Below, one piece after another: positions 1-5,284 of a stretch of 6,906 nucleotides of DNA; within the stretch, counting starts at the first letter, position 1, and every line of letters starts with the position of its first letter. The translations under genes and the position numbers were made by a program. Under the pieces are notes generated by a model. That model did no database searches, was not told the origin of the DNA, and saw only the letters and a program-made list of their open reading frames with translations. Location of the stretch: NCBI GenBank assembly GCA_027021285.1, contig JALUUP010000467.1:1-6906 (forward strand), written 5' to 3'. Source of the DNA: Bacteroidota bacterium. GTDB lineage: Bacteria > Bacteroidota > Ignavibacteria > SZUA-365 > JAADGX01.

Positions 1-203
1 GCAAGGCCGGGGATGGAAATGAACGTCAACGCGCTGGTTTCCGTGGCCACAATAGCGGCGCAGACGGCCCACCACGGAACAGCGCGCGCGCTGAGAAAAT
101 AATCGCGCGAAGATTGTTGCGTTCCGCCCGCGCGAATCCCCAGCAACGTTATTCCCAGCAGGTATGCCAGGAGAATGAAAATGTCCAGGGAAGTCAGACT
201 CAT
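1..203 (-). CDS. Sodium:solute symporter family (SSS/SSF) protein, N-terminal part only
   Basis: This is the first 67 residues of an integral membrane transporter; the rest lies beyond the left edge. It opens with a hydrophobic first membrane segment (about residues 5-24, DIFILLAYLLGITLLGI), then a short polar loop and the pattern DYFLSARAVPWWAV, followed by ATETSALTFISIPG (residues 53-66). Both stretches are characteristic of the N-terminus of the sodium:solute symporter family (PF00474), where the end of TM1 and TM2 form part of the sodium and substrate path. Members import sugars, amino acids, organic acids or sialic acid with Na+; the substrate cannot be judged from this fragment. The ATG at 203 lies only 9 bp after the stop of the STAS gene, so the two are probably co-transcribed. 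The only SD-like sequence (GGAAG, 218-222) is about 14 nt upstream and overlaps the end of the STAS gene, so coupled translation is likely. The family call is firm; subfamily and full length are unknown. Confidence 0.85.
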   Translation of the reverse strand, partial: MSLTSLDIFILLAYLLGITLLGIRAGGTQQSSRDYFLSARAVPWWAVCAAIVATETSALTFISIPGL

Positions 204-212
204 GCGGTGGAA

Positions 213-554
213 TCAATCTTCCAGGGCATTGAAGGCTTCTTCCTGCGAGGAAAAGAGGGGGAAGACCGTGTCCAGCTTTGCGATTTTCAACACATTGGTC
301 ACGGCGCCGCCGACGTCGATGATCCCGACCTGGCCGTCGTGTTCACGCATCTGGCGCTCGGCCAGCAACAAGGCGCTGATGCCGCTACTGTCGCAAAATT
401 CAATTTCAGACACGTCAAGCAAAAGGACGGATATATCTTCACCCGCCACTCCCAGGAGTTCCGCTTTCAGGGAAGGGGTGTTGCTGGAGTCCAGGCGTTT
501 TTCGTGAAGAACCATGACCGCGAGGTCGTCGGAGCGTCTGAGATCGTATTTCAT
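213..554 (-). CDS. STAS-domain protein, anti-sigma factor antagonist-like (SpoIIAA/RsbV type)
   Basis: A single-domain, 113-residue cytoplasmic protein, the usual length for stand-alone STAS proteins. It has an N-terminal beta region (about 1-25), the segment ISVLLLDVSEIEFCDSSG (41-58) and a helical C-terminus. The DSSG motif at residues 55-58 matches the phosphorylation loop of SpoIIAA/RsbV, where the second serine (here Ser57) is phosphorylated by a cognate anti-sigma kinase. In that family the unphosphorylated form binds the anti-sigma factor and frees the sigma factor; applying this partner-switching role here is inference. No kinase (SpoIIAB/RsbW-like), sigma factor or PP2C phosphatase gene is in the window, so its partners are unknown. 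The gene follows ligA after 102 bp and precedes a sodium symporter gene by 9 bp. There is no clear Shine-Dalgarno upstream of the ATG (CGGCAACAGT precedes it). A TlpA-like or lipid-transfer (MlaB-like) STAS role is a less likely alternative, because the DSSG loop is intact. Confidence 0.9.
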   Translation of the reverse strand: MKYDLRRSDDLAVMVLHEKRLDSSNTPSLKAELLGVAGEDISVLLLDVSEIEFCDSSGISALLLAERQMREHDGQVGIIDVGGAVTNVLKIAKLDTVFPLFSSQEEAFNALED

Positions 555-584
555 ACTGTTGCCGCTAGTGTGTGAAAGAATTTG

Positions 585-613
585 GTTATGCGATTGCTTT
601 TTGTGCAGGTGAA
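585..613 (-). promoter_or_regulatory. Possible sigma70-type promoter for the STAS-symporter pair
   Basis: Read on the minus strand, TTCACC (608-613) and CATAAC (585-590) are separated by 17 bases; each matches the -35 and -10 consensus at 4 of 6 positions. It lies in the 102-bp gap between ligA and the STAS gene, about 30 bp upstream of the STAS ATG. Such matches arise easily by chance, so this is only a candidate. No intrinsic terminator hairpin with a T-run is visible after ligA in the same gap, so read-through from the ligA transcript is equally possible. Confidence 0.25.
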
Positions 614-656
614 AATTATTGGCACCACGAATGACCTGAAATATCCGGATGGAGTT

Positions 657-2690
657 TCACAGATGCAATTTCTGGAGGAACGTTTTTTCATCCCAGATTT
701 CTATTCCCAGTTCCCTGGCGCGGGCGAACTTGGAGCCGGGGTCGTGTCCCACGATGACGGCAGTCGTCTTTTTGCTCACGTTCCCGGCAACCTTGCCTCC
801 CCGGGATTCGATGAGACGTTTTGCTTCGGGACGCGTGAAGCGCTCCAGAGTTCCCGTCAGGACAAAAGTTTTTCCCGCGAAAAACGAATCCGTGATTGTT
901 GCTTGTACATCCCCCTCGCATCTGAACTGCAATCCTGCTTCGCGCAGTGCACGCACGACATCGAGATTGCTTTTGTCGGTGAAAAACGTCTGGATGCTCT
1001 CCGCGATCCTGGGACCGATCCCGCTGACGGATTCCAGATCTTCGCGGCTCGCCTGCATGAGCGCGTCCACGTCGCGGAAACTCCGGGCGAGAATGCGGGC
1101 GATTTCCTCTCCGACGAAACGGATCCCGAGAGCGAAGAGGACTTTTTCGAACGGTCGCTGTTTCGAATCCTCGATCGCGCGCAGCAGATTGTCGACGCTC
1201 TTCGTTCCGAATCGCTCCAGTTTAACGAGTTCATTTTTATACGTATGCAACGTGTAAATGTCCGCGACGGTGCGAAGGAAGCGCTTTGAGACGAGCAGGT
1301 CGACATTTGCTTCGCCAAGTCCCTCGATGTCCATGGCACCGCGTGATGCGAAGTGCGTGATACGTCCGCGCACCTGGGCGGGACAAGCGACGTTTTCACA
1401 GTAGTATGCGGCTTCGCCTTCCGGTCGTCGCAGGGGGGAACCGCAGGACGGGCAGCGACCCGAGATGAAATACGGTTTCGTGCCGGGCGGCCGTTTTTCG
1501 AGGACGACAGCGCTTACTTTGGGAATAACGTCGCCTCCTTTTTCGACGACAACGGTGTCGCCGATACGGATATCGTGTTCGGATATGTAGTCCTGGTTGT
1601 GAAGGGTAGCGCGGCTGATGGTGGAACCCGCCAACAGCACCGGTTCCAGCTCAGCCACCGGGGTGATGGTGCCAAGCCTTCCCACCTGGAGCTTGATGTC
1701 TTTCAAAACGGTTTGCGCCTGCTGAGCGGAGAACTTAAAGGCGATGGCCCATCGCGGACTTCTCGCAACCGCTCCCAGTTGGTCCTGAAGTTGCAGGTCG
1801 TCGATCTTGATAACCACGCCGTCTATATCGTAAGGGAGGTCGGATCGCTTTGTCTCCCATTCCTCGCAGTACTCCAGGACCTCTTCGATAGATCGACAAA
1901 GCCGATAGTGAGGATTCACGTGGAACCCGGACTCCCGGAGCCAGTTCAGCGATTCATGATGCGATATGAACCGCGGTGCGGCCGAGTCGAGCGGGCGGAA
2001 ATAGTACGCGAAAAAATCGAGGGGACGTTCCGCCACGATTTTCGGATCCTGGAGCTTCAGTGTACCGGCAGTGGAATTACGGGGGTTGGCGAATTGCTTT
2101 TCTCCCGCAAGCAGGCGTTCTTCGTTCAGGCGTGCGAAATCATCCTTGGACATAAACACCTCGCCGCGCACTTCGAAGCTGCCCGCCGTTGATGTGCGGA
2201 GGCGGAGGGGGATACTGCGAATCGTTCGTATGTTCGCGGTGACGTCGTCTCCGGTTATTCCATCGCCCCTGGTGGCGCCGCGAACAAGAAGGCCGTTTTC
2301 GTAAACGAGCGAAATGGCGACACCGTCGATTTTGAGCTCGACCGTGTAAGAGAAATCATCGTGTCCCAACGCTTCAGAGACCCGGCGATGAAAGTCGCGC
2401 ACTTCCTGCGGGGAATACGTGTTGGCAAGGCTCAGCATGGGAGTAGGATGGTGAACCTGGATAAACTCGCGGGTCGGCTCTCCTCCCACGCGTTGCGAAG
2501 GGGAATAGGGTGTGACCAGGCCGGGATATTGTTCTTCGAGTTGGAGGAGCCTCTCCATCAGGAGGTCGTATTCACGGTCGGAGATGGCCGGGTCGGCCAG
2601 GACGTAGTAGCGGTAATCGTGCTCGCGTATTTCGCGACACAACTCTTCATGCTCTTTCCTGATGTCCGGTGGAATACTCGGCTCTGGCAT
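657..2690 (-). CDS. ligA: NAD+-dependent DNA ligase LigA
   Basis: This enzyme seals 5'-phosphate/3'-hydroxyl nicks in duplex DNA with NAD+ as AMP donor and is essential for joining Okazaki fragments and for repair. The protein is 677 residues from the ATG at 2690, close to the E. coli length (671). Domains in order: the NAD+-binding Ia domain with HDYRYY (24-29) and DREYD; the adenylation domain with catalytic Lys120 in ELKIDG and later motifs NPRNSTAGTLK and DGVVIKID; the OB fold; a four-cysteine zinc finger (C413, C416, C431, C436); helix-hairpin-helix repeats (about 450-575, including SGIGPRIAESI); and a C-terminal BRCT domain (about 600-677, with GKTFVLTGTL and the conserved Trp666). All key residues are present, so it should be active. 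A TTG at 2693 could add one residue, but AAGGA at 2696-2700 is spaced 5 nt from the ATG and only 2 nt from the TTG, favouring ATG. The start overlaps the stop of the rodZ-like gene (TGATG). Confidence 0.98.
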   Translation of the reverse strand: MPEPSIPPDIRKEHEELCREIREHDYRYYVLADPAISDREYDLLMERLLQLEEQYPGLVTPYSPSQRVGGEPTREFIQVHHPTPMLSLANTYSPQEVRDFHRRVSEALGHDDFSYTVELKIDGVAISLVYENGLLVRGATRGDGITGDDVTANIRTIRSIPLRLRTSTAGSFEVRGEVFMSKDDFARLNEERLLAGEKQFANPRNSTAGTLKLQDPKIVAERPLDFFAYYFRPLDSAAPRFISHHESLNWLRESGFHVNPHYRLCRSIEEVLEYCEEWETKRSDLPYDIDGVVIKIDDLQLQDQLGAVARSPRWAIAFKFSAQQAQTVLKDIKLQVGRLGTITPVAELEPVLLAGSTISRATLHNQDYISEHDIRIGDTVVVEKGGDVIPKVSAVVLEKRPPGTKPYFISGRCPSCGSPLRRPEGEAAYYCENVACPAQVRGRITHFASRGAMDIEGLGEANVDLLVSKRFLRTVADIYTLHTYKNELVKLERFGTKSVDNLLRAIEDSKQRPFEKVLFALGIRFVGEEIARILARSFRDVDALMQASREDLESVSGIGPRIAESIQTFFTDKSNLDVVRALREAGLQFRCEGDVQATITDSFFAGKTFVLTGTLERFTRPEAKRLIESRGGKVAGNVSKKTTAVIVGHDPGSKFARARELGIEIWDEKTFLQKLHL

Positions 2691-2703
2691 CAATGTCCTT
2701 TTT
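2688..2703 (-). promoter_or_regulatory. Ribosome binding site and stop/start overlap that set the ligA start
   Basis: On the minus strand the sequence reads AAAAAGGACATTGATG. AAGGA (2696-2700) sits 5 nt before the ATG of ligA, while the last codons of the upstream rodZ-like gene run through it. The TGA stop of the upstream gene (2690-2692) shares one base with the ligA ATG. This arrangement is typical of translational coupling, in which ribosomes finishing the first gene re-initiate on the second. Confidence 0.75.
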
Positions 2704-4090
2704 GGTCGAGCAGCTCTCGTGTAATTCGATAGTTCTTGATAAGCATACCACTTTCCCCGAGGGTTCCCAGCTCGACGCCGTTAAGCACGAACGTAATCGC
2801 GCCCGCATCGCCAACGGTGACGAGAAACTGGCCCATGGCTTTCCATGCCTTGTGGTCATTGGAGCCGAGGTTGCCGCGTTCACTCCGAACGGAATCCATG
2901 AGCACGTTGTAATAAACCGGCGCTGAAGTAAACGCCTCCAAGACCATGCTGTCCTCCTGGCTAAAGACCTTTTTTTGCGGTTGTAATGCCAGTTCTTCCT
3001 CGGGAATGGATTCGATAACCGTGTCCGTGGGAAAAAGCTCCGGTTGTTCGAGCAGGAGGGCGGTAGAGTCCACGAAAAGCTCCGTCGGGTAATCCACGGC
3101 GGTGGTGTCGCGGGTTTCCAATTGTGCCACCGGTTGCTCACTGTACCGAATGACCGTGTAGATACTCAAAATCACGATAAAAAGCACCAGCCACGCCGTA
3201 TACCGTCTTTGCATCGGATTCTGCCGGTGTTTTGGAGGGCGGGGTGGAGGTGAAGAACCGCCCGGGGGACCCGGGGCTCTTCTTTTTGTCGAAGGGGGTC
3301 TGGGTGGCGGCGGCGCTTTCGGTCGTGGTGGTACTTTGGGAATCGAGGGCTTCTTTCCAGGTACTTTACCAGGAGCAGAAGACGAATCCTCAATAATCAA
3401 ATCGATAAAGCGCTTCTCCGTTTTTTTCGCGCCGCTTGCTGGCGGTTGAGGCGTGATTTTTTTCTTCGGGGGCTCGCCGGGGGGAGCAGTAAGTGGCGGT
3501 GGTTTTTCAGCGTGTCGCCCGGCACCGGGAGCCTCGGTACCGGGTTTTTTCGCTCCATGAGCAGGCGGCTTTTTGGAGGGAATCGTTCTTGGCTTGTCAG
3601 CGCCAGGTTTACCGGGCGATGAAGGTTTTACAGGTTTGCGCGGGATTTGTTTTTTGGATTGATCGACGGAGCGTTTCTCGCGTGGAACATACGTGGATTT
3701 ACGCACGGGGGGCTGAAAGTTTTCGTCCCGTGGCACTTCAACTTTTCCTTCGACGACCACGTGTTTAGGTACGGGCGGGATAAACTCCACCGTATCGTCG
3801 GGTTGTGGGAGGACACGCTCATCGGCAATCGGCGGCGGTGGCGGCTCGATTCCGCGCTCCTCCTCTGCCAGCTTGTCGTACCGTTCGATGATCGCTTGTT
3901 CATCCAGTCCGATACAGCGGGCGTATTCCTTGATGAAAGCCCGCAGGTAAGCGGCTGGCAGGGAGGGAAAATCGCCCCGCTCGATCGTTGCCAGGTGCCG
4001 AGGATTGATCCGAGTCTTCTCGAAAACATCTTCGATCGTCAATCCTGCATCGATGCGGGCTTTTTTTAGTTCCTGGCCGAGTTTTTTCAT
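2690..4090 (-). CDS. rodZ: RodZ-like cell-shape protein (HTH, long Pro/Lys-rich linker, one TM segment, RodZ C-terminal domain)
   Basis: A 466-residue bitopic inner-membrane protein. Residues 1-70 form a RodZ-type helix-turn-helix (HTH_25): MKKLGQELKKARIDAGLTIE, then TRINPRHLATIERGDF and LPAAYLRAFIKEYA. In the RodZ family this domain binds the actin-like protein MreB, not DNA, and anchors the elongation machinery. Residues 80-295 are a proline- and lysine-rich, low-complexity linker with runs such as PPPPP (83-87) and PPPRPP. One membrane span follows (about 298-315, TAWLVLFIVILSIYTVI), then an acidic stretch, then a C-terminal periplasmic domain (about 380-460) ending in QFLVTVGDAGAITFVLNG and LGTLG, the signature of the RodZ C-terminal (DUF4115) domain. 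It is longer than E. coli RodZ (337 residues), mainly because of the cytoplasmic linker. The frame stays open upstream to 4303, but family alignment begins at the ATG at 4090, so I start it there; no clear Shine-Dalgarno precedes it. It is the first gene of the minus-strand unit and overlaps ligA. No mreB lies in the window. Confidence 0.9.
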   Translation of the reverse strand: MKKLGQELKKARIDAGLTIEDVFEKTRINPRHLATIERGDFPSLPAAYLRAFIKEYARCIGLDEQAIIERYDKLAEEERGIEPPPPPIADERVLPQPDDTVEFIPPVPKHVVVEGKVEVPRDENFQPPVRKSTYVPREKRSVDQSKKQIPRKPVKPSSPGKPGADKPRTIPSKKPPAHGAKKPGTEAPGAGRHAEKPPPLTAPPGEPPKKKITPQPPASGAKKTEKRFIDLIIEDSSSAPGKVPGKKPSIPKVPPRPKAPPPPRPPSTKRRAPGPPGGSSPPPRPPKHRQNPMQRRYTAWLVLFIVILSIYTVIRYSEQPVAQLETRDTTAVDYPTELFVDSTALLLEQPELFPTDTVIESIPEEELALQPQKKVFSQEDSMVLEAFTSAPVYYNVLMDSVRSERGNLGSNDHKAWKAMGQFLVTVGDAGAITFVLNGVELGTLGESGMLIKNYRITRELLDQKGH

Positions 4091-4145
4091 GAAACGTCTG
4101 CGATGACCTGGTCTCGTTGAGAAGCGTGAATCGAAATTCACACAG

Positions 4146-4174
4146 AATTTACCACCGCGTCCAGGGAAAAGCAA
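4146..4174 (-). promoter_or_regulatory. Candidate sigma70-type promoter for the rodZ-ligA unit
   Basis: On the minus strand TTGCTT (4169-4174) and TAAATT (4146-4151) are separated by 17 bases. The -10 element matches TATAAT at 4 of 6 positions and the -35 matches TTGACA at 3 of 6, keeping the TTG. Transcription would begin near 4139, giving a leader of roughly 50 nt before the ATG at 4090. Position and spacing are right but the -35 match is weak. Confidence 0.35.
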
Positions 4175-4196
4175 GGTAAGCCGCGAGCGCCGGGAG

Positions 4197-4218
4197 CCGG
4201 TTACCCGCGGTATACCGG
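4197..4218. repeat. Inverted repeat/hairpin with a perfect 10-bp palindrome in the divergent intergenic region
   Basis: CCGGT at 4197-4201 pairs with ACCGG at 4214-4218, and ACC (4203-4205) with GGT (4209-4211), leaving a three-base loop and a small internal loop. The same segment contains the perfect 10-bp palindrome CGGTATACCG (4208-4217). It lies between the predicted divergent promoters. It has no T-run, so it is not an intrinsic terminator. It could be an operator for a dimeric regulator, but no regulator is identified and a G+C-rich palindrome of this size can occur by chance. Confidence 0.4.
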
Positions 4219-4277
4219 ACGCGCTGCTCTTCGTTTGGAAGTTACAGGCATTATGGAAATCTTGGTTCACGGCTCTA

Positions 4278-4306
4278 TTGACATGGCAGGGACCGTTATG
4301 CATATT
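4278..4306 (+). promoter_or_regulatory. Candidate sigma70-type promoter for the deacetylase/ligase unit
   Basis: A perfect -35 hexamer TTGACA (4278-4283) is followed after exactly 17 bases by CATATT (4301-4306), which matches TATAAT at 4 of 6 positions. Transcription would begin near 4313, about 50 nt before the ATG at 4363. This is the best promoter-like sequence in the window. A sigma54 site was considered because exosortase-type exopolysaccharide loci are often sigma54-controlled, but the GG/GC spacing is wrong. Confidence 0.5.
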
Positions 4307-4362
4307 CTTGTTCTATCAGGTAATGAGTTTCAACGCTATTCCATGCGCCCGCACTGAAATTG

Positions 4363-5271
4363 ATGAGGAAAGATATTTCCATATTCACCGTTGACGTGGA
4401 GGACTGGTTTCACATCCTCGATGTTGCATCCACACCTCCCGTTTCCCGATGGAATGAGTTACCCGGTCGGGTCGAACAAAACACCCGCCGCATCCTGTCC
4501 CTGTGCGAGGAGCACGGCGTTCGGGCCACGTTTTTTTTCCTGGGATGGGTGGCGCGTCGATATCCCCACCTGGTCAAAGAAGCGGCAGCGAAAGGGCACG
4601 AAATCGCTTCGCATGGCTTCTCGCACAGGTTGGTTTACGAGATGAGCCCCGACGAGGCGCTGGATGATATGCGGGAATCAAAGCGATTGCTGGAAGACCT
4701 GGCCGGGATGCAGGTACACGGTTTCAGGGCGCCCGGTTTTTCCGTGCTGGATGAAGCACCGTGGTTCTTCGAAACGTTACTCGAGGCGGGGTTCACGTAT
4801 GATTCTTCCGTGTTTCCGGGACCGCGGGGTCACGGAGGGATGCGTTCAAATCGGTTCGGTCCGTATATCGTTTCGGTTGGCGAGAAGAGCCTCGTCGAGT
4901 TTCCCGTGTCGTTGATCAAATTCGCGGGACGGAACATCTGTTTTTCGGGAGGGGGGTACCTGCGACTCTTTCCATATCGATTTGTTCGATATCTGGCTGA
5001 AAAAACGCTGGCTTCCGGTCGCCCCGTCATGTTCTACGTCCATCCGCGGGAGATCGACCCGAAGCATCCCAGGCTGCCCATGAGTCTTTTCCGGGAATTC
5101 AAGTCCTACGTCAACCTCGCTTCAACGGAAAGAAAATTACGAAAACTGTTTAATGACTTCACGCTCGTTTCCTGTAAAGGTTTCATCGGTCAATACATGG
5201 AATCGTTTCCGGTCGTAAAACTGGGGGCAACGGCCGGCGGGAACGATCCGGGCGTATCATCCGCGCGATAA
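4363..5271 (+). CDS. Polysaccharide deacetylase, XrtA/PEP-CTERM-locus type (NodB domain plus DUF3473)
   Basis: A 302-residue enzyme predicted to remove acetyl groups from N-acetylated sugars of an exopolysaccharide or its lipid-linked precursor. The NodB-type fold is recognised by FTVDVEDWF (8-16, with Asp11 and Asp14 as the metal/base aspartate region), RATFFFLGWVARRYP (54-68), the metal-binding pair His84 and His88 in ASHGFSH, RAPGFS (122-127), DSSVFP (147-152) and the late histidine in YVHPREIDP (His227). The variant first motif DVED and the C-terminal block (SGGGYLRLFPY, YVNLASTERKLRKL) match the deacetylase subfamily found in exosortase/PEP-CTERM exopolysaccharide loci and its DUF3473 tail. 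There is no signal peptide, so it probably acts on the cytoplasmic side. A TTG at 4360 directly precedes the ATG; neither has a good Shine-Dalgarno and I prefer the ATG. The last 25 or so residues look unconserved. It is followed after 13 bp by a ligase-like gene, which supports an exopolysaccharide role. Specific substrate unknown. Confidence 0.92.
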   Translation: MRKDISIFTVDVEDWFHILDVASTPPVSRWNELPGRVEQNTRRILSLCEEHGVRATFFFLGWVARRYPHLVKEAAAKGHEIASHGFSHRLVYEMSPDEALDDMRESKRLLEDLAGMQVHGFRAPGFSVLDEAPWFFETLLEAGFTYDSSVFPGPRGHGGMRSNRFGPYIVSVGEKSLVEFPVSLIKFAGRNICFSGGGYLRLFPYRFVRYLAEKTLASGRPVMFYVHPREIDPKHPRLPMSLFREFKSYVNLASTERKLRKLFNDFTLVSCKGFIGQYMESFPVVKLGATAGGNDPGVSSAR

Positions 5272-5284
5272 GGAAACTCTTTCG

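Noticed and set aside
114..575. 153-codon open frame on the plus strand across the STAS gene and the symporter start
   Set aside because: It is the reverse complement of the STAS coding region, whose minus-strand product has an intact conserved DSSG motif; the plus-strand product has no recognisable features.
555..656. Intrinsic terminator after ligA
   Set aside because: No stable hairpin followed by a T-run is visible on the minus strand in this gap; the T/A-rich stretches are not preceded by a G+C-rich stem.
582..1289. 235-codon open frame on the plus strand over the 3' part of ligA
   Set aside because: It is an antisense shadow of the HhH and BRCT coding region with no family resemblance and no convincing ribosome site.
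1353..2192. 279-codon open frame on the plus strand inside ligA
   Set aside because: It is antisense to a strongly conserved gene with all catalytic residues, has no recognisable domain, and long antisense frames are expected in this base composition.
3206..3853. Tandem repeat or insertion in the rodZ-like gene
   Set aside because: The coding region is compositionally repetitive (Pro, Lys) but I see no exact tandem unit or flanking direct repeats, and the frame is intact from the HTH domain to the C-terminal domain.
4091..4303. 71-residue N-terminal extension of the RodZ-like reading frame up to 4303
   Set aside because: The extension has no domain, is of unlike composition, would run through the candidate promoter, and family homology begins exactly at MKKLGQELKKAR (ATG at 4090).
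4284..4303. Possible sigma54 promoter (TGGCAGG followed by TTATGCAT)
   Set aside because: The GG and GC elements are three bases too far apart compared with the strict -24/-12 spacing, and the sequence is better explained as the spacer of a TTGACA promoter.
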